This document shows positions 13,891-26,454 of a stretch of 64,000 bases of DNA, piece by piece. Under the pieces are notes generated by a model that ran no database searches, was not told the DNA's origin, and worked only from the letters and a program-made list of their open reading frames with translations. The stretch covers positions 18,582,607 to 18,646,606 of the forward strand of contig CM043877.1 in NCBI GenBank assembly GCA_023846275.1, in the 5' to 3' direction. The position numbers and the translations under genes were made by a program. The DNA is from Vanilla planifolia (taxonomy: Eukaryota > Streptophyta > Magnoliopsida > Asparagales > Orchidaceae). Numbering within the stretch: position 1 is the stretch's first letter; each line of letters opens with the position of its first letter.

Positions 13891-13905
13891 GGCCTCTGAT
13901 GCCAA
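13891..13905 (-). other. Primer-binding site (initiator-Met tRNA type)
   Basis: The minus strand reads TTGGCATCAGAGGCC, one or two changes from the TGGTATCAGAGC complement of plant initiator-Met tRNA. It sits 3 bp inside the end of the LTR, as expected, and fixes the 13909-31460 copy as the 5' LTR. Confidence 0.8.
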
Positions 13906-13908
13906 GTT

Positions 13909-16575
13909 TATTTCACCTCATCTTTTTTTTTTATAACAAATTTATTTTTTCTTAAGATGTAACCAGGCCTTTGCACTAGTCAATGTATTCGACTAGTCTC
14001 CTTTCACTCCTTCAAATTAACATTCAAATTGGGAGTTGTGATCCCCTAATTTGATCATGAAGCTTGTGGCTTGCCACCTAAGATGATCCTCATTTTTGTT
14101 TCAATTAAGATCTCAATTGAGCCAAAAACTAGTTCATGTCAGATTAGGTAACTTGCCTAGTATATTTGTAATTATATGATACTAAAATAATCTATACCAA
14201 TAAAAAATTATATCCACATAATCCCTTACATGCATAAATAACCACAAGTCCCAAATCATTATTATGATAAATGAGTCATAGAAAACACATCTAAAAAATG
14301 TGTCATATAGTTCAAATCCAACATAAAATTTCTCATAGAGTCCAATGTCCAACATAAAAATTCAATGCTAAGAATAAATAAGACAAAAACTTGGATATGA
14401 CTAGATTTCGATCAAAGACTAATATTCTATGATATTGACTCTGATGCCCTTACTCTAATGTTATATCTATTATTAGCTCTTTACTTTTATAAATGATATT
14501 AGGGGGTGATCCATACATAATAGGAAATTCTTCTACAAATAAAAATATATTAGTATTATAATGATAGGGTGTAGTCAGTAGTGTATTAGAGGAATTAATA
14601 AATTTCATAGCTTACCATGTTAAGCCAATGCATAAAACAATAACCACTGTTCTATCCCAAGCACATTAAATCTAAACAAGTCTTAAAAATGTCATAATCA
14701 ATCTTATAAGATACATAGTGAATCACCAACAATCTGGCACTCCCTTTTGATTCATGAGATATTAACACAAGTTTGACATTCTTATCTTATGAAATGATCT
14801 ATAGTTTAACACTAGGGCTCTACTAATCATATGAATCACCTCACAAGGCCATAAGACTCATCAACCATGTGGTGCTACAACAAGCACTTTAACACATTCA
14901 TGGTCTCCAATGATGTCATATAATGACACTTGGTTAACTTGGAGTCCTCCACATATGATTTAACAAACCAAACTTGAGCTCTACAAATCATAAAGACTAC
15001 CACATAAGGCTTAAGGACTCTTATTACATGTGGTGCTCAAGTACTCTATGCTCAAACACCCATAGACTCTTATGATGTCCCAGTAATGAGGCATGTAACC
15101 TCTAAACCACCTTGCTCTAGCTGAGAAGATAAGTATAGTTTTACTTGCATTTATCTAGGATACCTAACTCTTTTATATTATATAGGGTTTCTTTAGAACT
15201 CAAACCCATTAACTAATTAATTAGGTTTCTTCAAATCCTATGTTGCTATATGAGCTAACTTAGATTTTTATTAAACCCTAACTTTTCTATCTAAGGTATC
15301 TTCTCCATTAAAATTTCCATTATTTATGTTTAGACATTGCTCATAACTTAATCTAAGAGTCTTATTGGATTCCTTTGGTTTATTTGAGTGCATATTAAAG
15401 TTAAAACTTCATGTCTCAAATCCTTCAAATCATAGACTTTGATCGTTAATTTGGGTTTACATAAATTATACTAGTGACTCTCTCTTATCTCACGGGCTAA
15501 TCTTAGTCACTCTACTATGCTTAAAGGGTTCTCTTAAGCCACTTAAACTCCTAAGCCATTATATGGGATGTTAATCCATGGCCTAAAAGCCTAATTTAGG
15601 GTTACTCATGATCTCACCCACCAAACTAAACTAGATTAAAGTTTAGCCAAAATTAATGTGATCATTAATCCCTTTTTTGAGTTTAACACTAATCTTAATT
15701 GAGAGTCTCATCCAATCATTCCCTCATTCTGAGTGTGCTCAAGTCTCGCTATATATATAATGTTCTCAATTCAACATTAATTCTTATCCTAAATTTTACA
15801 CATTATAGAATCTTAATCCTTAAGGATTTCATCCATCTAATTCATAAGCTATTATTATCCTTATCCAAGGTCTTTTCAAATCATAACATGCATTAAACCT
15901 TATCAAGGATTCTTGGGTTCTTAACCTTAACTTAAATTCAAATTCCAAACTTAAAACATTTAAAGTTTGAATCTTAGATCTTCAATTTTCAAATCTAGAA
16001 TATTTAAATTTCAAATTTAAAACTTTTAAAATTCAAATCCTCTGCAATCTAATTTCTAAATCCTAGGTTCTCTTGATCAATTGAATAATTTCACAAGTCT
16101 AAACTAAGCCTATTAGCTAAGATAAGATCTTTCTTAATTTTTTGCTCTTACTCAACCAAACCCAAAGCTTTTTGTTTCTCTTTTTTAAGAACTAAACCAC
16201 CCTTAGCCTTCTTTCAAGGCCAACTCAAGCCCCTCAAGACTCCTTATAAGAAAATCCTAGATCTTACTAGCCTTGGAAGCCATCTAAGATCCTTTTCTAT
16301 CTTTCGTTGCTTTATAAATTCATGGCTGAGTCTTAGACTCAACCCTTTGAACCAACTCAAGACTATCAACCCAATTTTTTGGCAATGCAAATGTCCATTT
16401 AAAACCTTAATATTTTTATGTTTTATAGTCCATAAGAGATCACAATTATAAATCATGAATGAACTAACGAACTCATCATAAAATCATGAATTAACACTTT
16501 CTTTTAGCATACTTTTAAAATTATACATACATTCAACATTTTTTCCAAATTGCTTAAAGTCAATCCTAACATGAT
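13909..16575 (-). repeat. 5' LTR of the minus-strand element, part 1
   Basis: Aligns with 4335-8200, but lacks about 1.2 kb corresponding to 6870-8070; the join is near 16410-16430. It ends at a 14-bp target duplication where a LINE was inserted, and resumes at 30263. The short open frames at 15699-15896 and 16244-16456 fall inside the LTR and are not genes. Confidence 0.8.
16562..16575. repeat. Target-site duplication of the LINE, left copy
   Basis: The 14 bases aatcctaacatgat are repeated exactly at 30263-30276. The uninterrupted LTR copy has aatcttaacatgat near 8197-8212, which shows the pre-insertion state. Confidence 0.85.
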
Positions 16576-17249
16576 GAAGCACTAAATTGTATTCTCATGC
16601 TTATTTCTTTAAAGAACAACCAATTTCTTGTAAAACATTTGTCACAAAAGGAAGTTTGTCAAATGGTATTTCAATCAAACAAACATAGTGTTGCAGGTTT
16701 GGATGGATTTAACAATGTGGTTTCACTACCTTTTGGAACAATGTTACTTCAAATTTTAAGGATATAACTAAGAAATTCTTGGTAGGTGGTGTTATTCCCA
16801 AGGAGATTACCATCTCTCACATAGTTCTCTTCCTAAAGTTCAACAATCCAATCAAATTTTAAGATTTTAGATCTATAAGTATTTGTAATTTTGTTGGAAC
16901 AATTTTGACGAAGCTCCTAACCAATAAATTATAATATCATTTAAGAAAAAGTATTTCACTAAAAGAAAGCTAGTTTCGTAAAAGGTAAGGAGATGACTGA
17001 TAATGTTTTGATTGGTTAAGAGCTAGTGACATCATTGAATAGAAAGTTAGGGGGAGAAATTACATAATAATGTTGAATATTAAAAGTGCTTTCAATAGTA
17101 TATCATGGGACTTCTTTTTTAATGTGCTACTTGAATTTAATTTTCAATGAATTTCAATGCTTTAGTTAAAAATTTCATCAATACCACATGGATATCTATT
17201 ATAATAAATGGCTCTCCACAAGGGTTATTAAAACCACAAAAGGGGTTTA

Positions 17250-17618
17250 TTGCTAGATAGCCTTATTTCTTTGTTACTCTTCATCATTGTAATAGAAGTT
17301 TTTATTAGAAGCTTAAAACAAAAGTTTAGCAATAAGACAATTATGTATTTTGCCAAAACAAGGGTTACAACAACAATAACACATCTTAACTATGTAGATA
17401 ACTTCATAATCTTTAGTAGAGAATATTTAAAGTCCTTGAACGACATTCACAAAGATCTTGAGACCATCCAACAAACCTTGAGAATGCAATTGAATAAGCA
17501 AAAATGCAAAATTTATACCTTAAGCAAGCTAAAAGTAGTTGCAAGTCGAAAAATTAAGAACATTTTGGGATTTAAGCGAGGTCCAATCCAAATAACCTAT
17601 TTGGGGATCCTAATATAA
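17250..17618 (+). pseudogene. LINE reverse transcriptase core, open 122-codon fragment
   Basis: This fragment of the LINE RT palm and thumb stays open for 122 codons. Residues 5-24 (LISLLLFIIVIEVF then RSLK) match the DPLSPLLF block of L1 RTs. THLNYVDNFIIFSR (about residues 44-57) is the catalytic box, with YVDN in place of YADD, so the second Asp is lost. The end (KIKNILGFKRG...ITYLGILI) matches the LGF..YLG block. It has no start context of its own. It is a chance-open stretch within a dead ORF2, not a separate gene. Confidence 0.8.
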
Positions 17619-17756
17619 AACTATGGAAAAAAATTCTATATTTCTAATATCTAGTAGAAAAATTGAAAAACAATATAGTTGGTTGGAAGATGAAAGTATT
17701 ATCAATGGGAGGTAGATTAATACTTATTAAACATATAGTAAATTCAATCCTAATTT

Positions 17757-17966
17757 ATGATTAACATCTACACTTCATATGTAGGTAATAAAGAGATTGA
17801 AAAAGCTAATGAATGCATTGTTATGGTGAGATACATAATCATCATTGGATTAAATAGGAATAGACAAGTGAACTATGTGAGAATAAATGGACTTTGCATA
17901 AGGAATGTAGGTGATATTGCTCTGGCCCATTCAGTAAACCAAAATCATAAAATGTTAGAGGATTAG
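17757..17966 (+). pseudogene. LINE ORF2 segment after RT, open 69-codon fragment
   Basis: Continues ORF2 downstream of the RT core in the same general orientation, after a stop-rich gap. KEIEKANECI (about residues 12-21) matches the I..IE.L...FLW block, and GLCIRNVGDIALAHSVNQNH (about residues 45-64) matches the GGLGIRDL...N.AL block of plant L1 elements. It is part of the same dead element and has no independent function. Confidence 0.75.
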
Positions 17967-19082
17967 TCCCTTTGGGTGGAATATAAAGGCTAAATACTTG
18001 AATGGAAAGCACACACAAATAAAATCTAACATATGATGGAATATGAAAATGAAAACAAAATAGTTAGTTTCTACTTTCACGCATAATCACTTACAAATGA
18101 TAAAATTTATTTGGCTTAAATAGTGATGGTAGATTCACACTCAAATCTTGCTAGAATGTAATTATGGGAAAAAGTTTTGAGAGTACTTCCAAGAAAGGAA
18201 TATGGAATGAGAAAATCCCCACCAAGATATCGATCCTTGTTTGGTGAATAGTTAACAATAAAATTCCCTTTCCAGATCAACCAAAATGATTATATTTTTA
18301 GAATGCATGCAACTTCCCTCACTCTTTTAATGAGGGCACTCTAGATATATTTTTAATGAATTTTAAATTGTATGTCTTAGGTTCTTCTATGGCATAACTT
18401 TAGATAATCATTTTAAGGTATGTCAATCGATTACATCTCTCAAATCAATGGTGGTAGAATATCAAAGGAAGCTTGATGAACAAGGAAGTGATGAAATCTA
18501 ATTTTGCTTCTAATATATTGGTATATATGGAAAGGTAGAATCAAGAAGATATATGGTGAAACAACTAAATTGTAATGAGGAGTAATTAAAAATATTAATT
18601 TCCAATGCAAAAGCATTTTCAAGGATTTCTTATTGGTACAAACACAACAAACAAATCATGTTCTAATATAGATTGGTTTACTTCCTCTATTTAAAAGGAA
18701 CATTTTTGTGAGAACTTATGAACTCCCCCATTTAACAAGTAGTTAAAGTGAATGTCTATGGAGTTCACAAGCAGAATCAAGCCATTATGCTAGCATTAAT
18801 CCATGATGATGGCTCCAACATGCTTCAATCGTTTGCCTAACCAGTTGTACTAAGCTTAGTATTGAAATCTACAATTTTTGGCATCAATAGGAGTATACAA
18901 TGGAGCTGTAGCCAACAAGTTTTTGAGGTAATCATTGAGCTCAAATGCTCTAATCTAATCAAAATGATATTATGTATCATAGCTCTAAACTAGCCTATTA
19001 CGAATAATAACTAGTAGATTAAGTCAATGAAAAGTTAGAACCAAATCACATGGAATAGAATTAAAAAGAAGGAAAACAAAGC

Positions 19083-21015
19083 TGTGAGACTCCGACAAAA
19101 ATTGTAACTAAGAAGTTGGTAAAAGAATTGTGTCCTAATTAAAAGATGCAAGACCATCATAACATTGAACGAAGACAAAATTTTGTATATTTATGCTTAT
19201 ACAAGATTCAAAATTTGAATGTACGAAATGACCAAAATGATGATATTTAAATTTAATGACCGAGCTCAGTAGGAACTACCTTCATACAGCACAATGACAT
19301 TCATTGCATTATATGTTTTTCGAACTCAAGACCTACCACCAACCATCTTTTCAATATGATAAAAGTTTATTTCATTATGACAATACTTTTTTGGCCACTA
19401 TTCATTCTAACAGGTCAACAAACAAGGACTGGTAAGGACAATAGTCTAGATTTTTGACACTCAACAGTGCATCAGATATGCGTCGACACTTTTGAATAAT
19501 TAAGGTATTTATTTCTCATGGGTAGGGTTAAGACAGAGAATAAAATTACATTCTATATTCAAAATCTATTTTAAAAATAGAAAATGGCCCAAGAAATATC
19601 CCAATGGCCCATTTCTACTAACATTGTCATCCATTGTTCACCACCAACCTGACCCTCGTCGACAATTAACCTGGACCTCTTTTGGTCAAAATAAATTAGT
19701 GAATGGATCTTTTTGGTTAAATCTGAATCACAGGTTTATGTGACCTACTAATGGACCTAGATTTACTATAAAATGTTGACTTGCCAGATCAACATGATAG
19801 CACCATAGTTCATGTGACATGCCAATTAACCTAGATTTTTCTACATCGCATCGACCCATTGACTTGCTGTGACACATCCACCTGAATCCAGCCCTCAACA
19901 TCCCTGACATTGTGCTAACCTATCAACTCAATCCATGACATGCTAACTCAGATTCGACTTATGAAATCAGCAATAATGTGAATATCGCTCAAACAAATCA
20001 GTGACATTCTGACTCAGATCCAACTCGTGGTACTGCCAATGCAATAATAATCTATTGATCAATAATGACCAATGTGAACTTGGCTAAAGTGGAACCAAAA
20101 TGTAACTTTTTAGAAAGTTGTTTAGAAGTAGCTTTGACCATAACTTTGGAAATAATTTTTTAAAACATAGACTTGCAAAACCAAAACAAGTTTTCAAAAA
20201 GTTGTTTAACAAAAGCTTTTGACCAAAATTTTTTAATTTTATTTTATTTTTTATTTTTTTGTGGTAATGTCCTCTATAAAAGGTGAATCCAATCCTTTGG
20301 AAAGAATAATTTTACAAAAATAAAATTTATATTATTCTTTGTATCTTATTGAGGTATAAGTTTTATTGTGGTAAGGACTTTGATGTATTGATTCGTTAGG
20401 GCTCCAATAGTTAGAGGAGGATTATGAGTTCAAAGCAGTAATACATTGTGCCAATTTACCTATAGAATGTCACTTTCGTGCCATTGCTAAATAACTATTC
20501 CTTTCACTTTCTATACTTTTACTTCATTGATTTCCTTTTGCCTTTTTCATTCTCTACACTGTTCCCCTCACTTCATTGCTTAAAGTTTTCTTAGATCCAC
20601 TTGCACATATCATCTCCTTCCCTATTCTTCTTGATTCAGGATTCATAAGTGTTTTGGATTGCCTTTATAAGTTACTACGTTACTATGGGTTTTCTACAAG
20701 GCTTAGTAAGGACATTTACTGCTTTTATTTTATGCCCTTATGACCTTTACTTTGTCCTTTTCTTTTATCACGATATCAATATATCAAAACTCTTTTTTGA
20801 GTATCCTATATTTGTGTCATTAAAGTGGTTGTGAGCATAGCATACAGAGTGATTTTTTTCTGGTTCTCAATCTATCTCTTAGTAAGATTGCCTTAGACTA
20901 GTACCTTTTGTGCATTTCCTTTTTGAGTTTCTCATATTTTTTTTTCTTCTACACTCTCTTTATTCCTAAAATATATAGGTTAATCTCTAGGCCACTTATA
21001 CATTTTTATCACCTA
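19083..21015 (+). repeat. 5' LTR of the plus-strand gypsy element nested in the LINE
   Basis: Direct partner of about 27480-29506. Homology is clear from about 19470 (matching 27950) to about 21000 (matching 29490), for instance 20260-20420 with 28730-28880. The first 400 bp are poorly alignable, so the start TGTGAGACTCC at 19083 is an estimate. A likely TATA box is ctataaaagg near 20274. The open frames at 19728-19910, 20649-20834 and 21016-21374 lie in or beside the LTR and resemble no protein family. Confidence 0.7.
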
Positions 21016-24000
21016 TTATATGCTAATGCTTGCAATGCTAATGACAAATTGAATATGAACTAGGCTTTCTTTTTCATTTTCTTTTGTGGCAACAAATTTA
21101 AAAAAAGAGGGATGAAAGGACAAAACAAAAGGTTTTTTTCCTTTTTTTAATGTTCCAATATATGTGCATGAGATATGATAGAACTTACATGGAGCACACA
21201 CATCAACCAAGTACAAATGACCCTCAAAGTTCTCTTAACTTGACTAAAAACCATGGAAGCTATGCTAAAAGAGTATGGAGTTAGGATTAATGACTTTTTC
21301 ATGGGATAAACCAAGAAAATGATAATGGAAGACTCATGAAATCCATAAAAAGTGATACCAAATTTTGAAGGCACCTTAAACCCTAAGGATTTCTTAGGTT
21401 AGAAAGTAGCCTTGGACCATTAGTTTTAATGGTTTAGACTTAATGAAGAACAAAATGTATTATTTGCAAAAATTAAGTTGGCTAAAAAAGCTAGCTATTT
21501 GTGAAAAACATAGATATCCATTATAAACAAAGAGATCCATCACCTATAAGAACTAGAATGAGTTCAAGTGATTCTTAAGAGATAAATACATACCCCTTTA
21601 ATACAAGAATAAGTTATTTGACTAATGGTAATACCTAACCCATGGAGTAAAGTTAGTTAACGAGTGTATTGCTCAGTTTAAAGAGTGTAATTTTTGTTAT
21701 GAGTACCTTCTCCTGATTCTGAGATAGGCTTAGAGAGAAGTGTAAAGGGAGCTTTCATACATAACATTCACATCATAAAAACATCTTATAAGATTGCTAG
21801 TGAGTTTTAGTGGCCCTAGAAGCTTTGCCAAACCAAAATAGTTGAATCGATGCCTAAATTAACCTTTTGACCCACCAACCCTAGACCATCCACTAGCCAC
21901 CCACCAACTCTTCTTTTTCCAAACCCTATCTTTAAACTCATAATAAAACCAATCAACGTATTAATTGATTAGTTAAAGTAACATGTTTTTGACACAAAGG
22001 GCAAGGTCATATGGTAGTCTAATGACCTACATGAAAATAAGCTATACCAAAGAAGAGAAATATGAAAAATTTAATAATAAGGAAGAAGAAGATACTAAAG
22101 AATATGTTTCGTATTCCAACTTAGCCATCAAATCATCTGAGAAATGAGAAAACATCATTAAGGCTGTGCCTATTATAGTTATAAGACATACCTTCAACCG
22201 ACCAAAGGTAAGTAAAGATTAGAGTGCTTTAATATTTTATGCCTTTGTCAAATTTGAAGAAAAGTTTGTAAGGATATCATAGATAGTGGTATTAGCATTA
22301 ATACTATTTTTACTAATAATGTAGCATCCCTTTTACTAACCACCCCTCACAACCCAAATTTATACATTATTTCTTAGATTAATTACACATTCATTCTTCA
22401 ACTACTTAAATTTAGCTAATATTTTGAAAATATTTTATGTGATATTATTTCTATGTAGGTAAGAAGTATCATCTTAGGGGTCACTCTAGTTATATGACCA
22501 TGATGCTCTTCTCACCAATAGAGCCAATACCTTCACATTTACACACAAGGCTAGAGATTCAAGCTACACCTATCACCACATAGGGACCATGTTTAACTCA
22601 TTAAAAGAAGCCAACCACCAACTCAAAAAATAAACTCTACTTTATGTCCCAAGGTGAAGTAGATCATGAACTTATTAATGAAACTATCATCTGGGCCTTT
22701 GTAGTGAAGGAGATCCCAAGTGAGGTATCTAAAATAGCAATATGTCCTCAAAATAACATATTATTTCTAGTTTTCTTGATGTTTTTGGTAAATAACCCAA
22801 GGTTGGCCACCACCACATGACAACCAACATGCTATAGATCTCATACTTGAAGCTAGTTTATCTAATCTATAACATTATAAAATGAATCGTTCTAAATACC
22901 AATAACTCACCCATCATGTGCAAGAGTTATTAGACAAAGGCTTCATTCAAGAAAGCCTTTGCCCTTGTGTCATTCTTTCTCTTCTACACTCCATGAATGA
23001 TGGTTCATGGAAAATGTGTATGATAGAGCCATCAGCAAAATAATGGTAAAGTATAGGTTCCCTATTTGATGCTTGGTTGACTTATTAGACAAAAATATTG
23101 GAGCCGCTATTTTCTTGAAAATTAATTTAAAAATTTAATTCCACCAAGTTAGAATCTAATCAAGGGATGAGCAAAAAAAAATAACTTTTAAAATAAGGGA
23201 CAGGTTATATGAATAGTTAGTAATGACCATCAGTTTATCTATTATGCATAATAAATTTATGAGAATAATAATCAAAATATTTTGACTCAATTTAGAAAAA
23301 CATATGATAATTTACTTTGATGATATCTCAATCTTCAGTCAATTCTTTAAGAACACCACTTACAACACCTTAAAAAGTTATACTCAATACTTTGAGAGAA
23401 CTACCTTTATGTCATCCACAAAAAATATTTCTTTATTATCAATTGTGTGAACTTTCTATGCTTCATAGTCTCAAAATATGGCATATTAGCCAACCTTAAC
23501 AAGATTAAGGCTATAGTTGGTTTACTAACACCTCAGTTCATCCATGAAATAAAGGAATTTTAATGGCTTAGCAACCTTTTATAAGAGATTCATTAGGTCA
23601 TTAGTGCCATTATTGCTCCTATAATTGGCCATATTAGAAAATAAAGATTTGAATGAAATCTTGCAGTTCATAAAGAATTTAAAAAAATTAAGAAGAGTAT
23701 GAGCCAAGTAGCTACACTTTGACTTTTAGATTTTTTTTATTTTTTTTGAAGTCTCATGGATGCCTTAGAAGTAGGAATAGGTGTCCTTAGCATTGAAGGA
23801 TGATCAATTACATACTTCAACAAAACAATTGAATAAGTTTTGTAAGAAATAATTTCTCTATGATGAAGAATTTTATGCATTACCTCTTATCATAAGAATT
23901 TTTACTCTTTTTTAACCATAAAGCATTAAAATACCTCAACTTAAAGAAGTTGAAGTCACAATATGTTAAGTGAGAAAATTTTGTTTAGTTCTATGCCTTC

Positions 24001-24076
24001 AAACAAAAGTTAGGTGTAGAAAACAAAGTTGTTGATGCCCTTAGTAGGCAATTAATCCTACTCACAATAATATCTA
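21016..24076 (+). pseudogene. gypsy gag-protease-RT-RNase H remnant (chromovirus-like)
   Basis: The protease begins with IIDSGI near 22276-22293 (catalytic DSG) and continues with LTTPHNPN and RSIILGVTL, the usual order for plant chromoviruses. RT starts near 22960 (PCVILSLL...NDGSWKMCM) and keeps an intact YFDDI catalytic box at 23313-23327. RNase H follows (MDALEVGIGVLSIEG, YDEEFYALPL) and ends near 24040-24060 with VVDALSRQ-like sequence. Many stops and frameshifts make it non-coding. The DSWKMC...YEW-type RT points to a CRM-, Galadriel- or Reina-like chromovirus, but I cannot choose between them. A solo LTR at 24077 splits this region from its integrase at 26455-27479. The part from 21016 to about 21900 has no recognisable domain and should hold leader and gag. 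Confidence 0.75.
24072..24076. repeat. 5-bp target duplication, left
   Basis: atcta, repeated exactly at 26455-26459 on the other side of the solo LTR. Confidence 0.85.
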
Positions 24077-26454
24077 TGTCAGGCACCCCACCTTACCAAC
24101 TACAGTAAATTAAGGATGCTGCATAAGAAATAATCTCGAGTGAGGACAAACCATGCCTAGGTGGGGACCCGATGGTGAGACAATTCTAACCCTCGAACCA
24201 ATCTGGTATATTTTTTAAAACATTTTAACCATATCCATACCATGGAGCTGAAATGAAAACATGTGTATATTAAACTGTATATATATATACAATAAACCAC
24301 AAAACTAAAGTACCAAAATGAAACCAAATCCACTCCCACCATAAATCTATCCCCTCTCAGATGTCAGGAGTATAGTCCTCTCCTGTACTATTATAATCCC
24401 CAGCTCTCGGTGTAGTGGATACATGACCTGTGATATAGCACTAATGAGACATATATATCTCAGCAGATAAATCCATTATGTAACCAAGTAAAATAAATCT
24501 CCAGATATAAAAGACAAGCCGTGAAACATGATAAAACAAAATCCATCTCATAAGCGGTGAAAAATAAATCATATGAATACCTTCTTATCAAATGTCATGC
24601 AGTATCAAAAGTAAACCAGATAAACATGTATACCAAATTTCCATTTCCATTATTTTATATGTTATATACTTACTGGGCCCGATTCCCTTCTGAATCATTA
24701 TCCTCTGGATCCAATCATCATATCAAATGACCTTCAGCCGGCATCCATCCAATCATAACACTAGGCAGATATCTGATCCGAAGACCGATACCCTGCGATC
24801 TCATCCGCTAGGCCTAGTGCCACCAGGCAGGTATAGTACTGATACCCTGCGATCACATCCGCTAGGCCTGGTGTCATCAATATATCGAAGGTCATGGTAC
24901 ACATACACACTAGGCAGATATCTGATCCGAAGATCGATACCCTGCGATCTCATCCGCTAGGCCTAGTGGTGAGGATAATGTCTCCAGGAATCCAATTTTC
25001 AATTTTTATTTTTCAACCATGTCACACATGTGATAAATATGCCAAAACCATATCAATATGTCCAACCAATTATATTTTATCTCATATTATGTTTTTTGTT
25101 TCAATTTCCTTTTTGTCATCTTTTATGCTTTCAGTTCAATCAGAGAATAACACCATAAAACATATATCAAGCCATGAGATAAAAATCATGTAAAGAAAAA
25201 CTGTAATGCAGCCCGTAAGAAACCATGTATCGAAATATAAATAAATACTATTGTGCTATATCACAGGTTACGAATTTATCTACCTGGATCTATTATTGCA
25301 GGACCTCTATTCACAATTTCTGGAGTCCCTACAAGGTCACATGTGCAAAATAATTAAAATAAATAAAAAGGTTTTAAGTCACAAAAACAGCTTTCTTAAA
25401 GCTTTCCCAAACACACCCCAAAATAATCCCAAAAATGGGCTTACGCGGCACTGAACCGCCCGCTGGACCGCGCACGCAGAAAAGCTTTCTAAAAGCCCTG
25501 CCAAACACTTCCCGAAATCCCCAAAAATCCCAATTTTTCTCTTGTTTCTCGCCGCGCCTGGACCGCGCCTCCGCTGAACCGGCCTGCGGTTCAGCTCCGC
25601 GGTTCAGCCGACTGAACCGCTCCTCTCTCCCTCTCTCTCTCCTCCGCCTCAGCCCGAACCGGGCGCCTTCCGGTTCGGTTAACCCGAACCGGTTCAAACA
25701 GGATCATCCCTGTTTCTCACCCGTCGCTGCTTCCCTCTCTCCTCGCCGCCGCTCGCGTCCGGCGGCTTCTAGCCGCTTCCACGGTAAATTTCTCTTTTCC
25801 CCGAATCCCTCTCCGGAATTACCAAGCTCCTTTCGACTTCTTTCGCACTCCTCGACGACCAATTTGCGGGAAAAATATTCCGCATCTCGCGGCCGACAAC
25901 TCCGGCCACTCCTTCGGCAACCCACTACGTCTCCGGCCGAAAATAAACATTCGGCCGGCCTCTCTTACTCTCCCCCCACTCAACAGAACCCCAATACAGC
26001 AAAATAAAACGAACCATCTTACCTTGCCGCAGTTTTTCCGGCGAGCTTCCGAGCTTCCGTTAAATTTCCGGCAGCTTTTCGCAATCGCTAAAACTTTTCC
26101 AAACCGCTTCTGTATTTAAGGGGATTAATTCACCCGGACTGGACACGTATGTGTTGATTTCGCCTTGTACCGACACGTTCGTGATTTTTTTGCAGAACAC
26201 CCCCTGAGCTTTTCCAAATTACAAATCTACCTTCCGCCATCCGATTTTAAACTAAATCGGAAATCCTAAATTGCAGATATATCCCGGATCTGAAATCCTG
26301 AAATTACAAATATATCCAAAACTTTAAAAATTCATAATTAATTATCCAAAATTCCAAAAATTACAAACTTACCATCGTTGGACTCGTCTCAAAGAGCTCT
26401 TTCTATAAAAAAAAATATAAAAAATACAAATAAAAGAAAACTAGGGCTGTTACA
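24077..26454 (-). mobile_element. Solo LTR, 2378 bp, young, CpG-rich core
   Basis: On the minus strand it runs from TGTAACAGCCC (26454) to GGGGTGCCTGACA (24077), the typical ends of plant Ty3/gypsy LTRs. The exact target duplication atcta and the absence of internal sequence show that it is a solo LTR left by LTR-LTR recombination. It sits between RNase H and integrase of the host element, so it is the last insertion of this nest. The segment 25430-26050 is GC- and CpG-rich (repeated gaaccgg/cggttcag words) and hosts spurious open frames on both strands. The LTR at 56421-59459 is the same family in the other orientation. Confidence 0.88.
24758..24968. repeat. Minisatellite inside the solo LTR, three units
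   Basis: Three units carry the core gataccctgcgatc followed by catccgctaggcct. The first and third are about 60 bp and nearly identical; the middle one is shorter and diverged. Homologous repeats occur at 58560-58790 in the related LTR. Confidence 0.85.

Larger units (their letters stand above)
16576..19082 (+). mobile_element. L1-type LINE, 5'-truncated, ORF2 remnant
   Basis: Non-LTR retrotransposon whose ORF2 reverse transcriptase copies its RNA at a nicked target. The frame enters inside RT (about 16690, with a decayed GLDGFN-like start), then shows the palm with FVYKI-like and KRKLVS-like blocks, IMLN..KCFQ..SWDF (about 17070-17115), and INGSPQG near 17205. Two still-open pieces follow (17250-17618, 17757-17966), then a zf-RVT-like block (EKIPTKISILVW, about 18200-18240) and a decayed RNase H-like block (about 18750-18990). 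No endonuclease is present, so it was 5'-truncated on insertion. It is cut at about 19082 by a gypsy element, and its poly-A end lies at 30248-30262. The call is firm from RT plus the target duplication. Confidence 0.85.

Noticed and set aside
24758-24968. Possible CRISPR-like array
   Set aside because: Units are contiguous and mutually similar with no unique spacers; it is a minisatellite in a plant LTR.
24727-25193. Two overlapping frames with repeated TLRSHPLGL peptides
   Set aside because: Translation of the LTR minisatellite at 24758-24968.
25435-26007. 190-codon open frame rich in Pro, Ser and Arg
   Set aside because: It lies wholly inside a solo LTR with defined ends. GC-rich DNA is open on both strands here (also 25374-25697 and 25704-25925 on the minus strand), and there is no domain resemblance.
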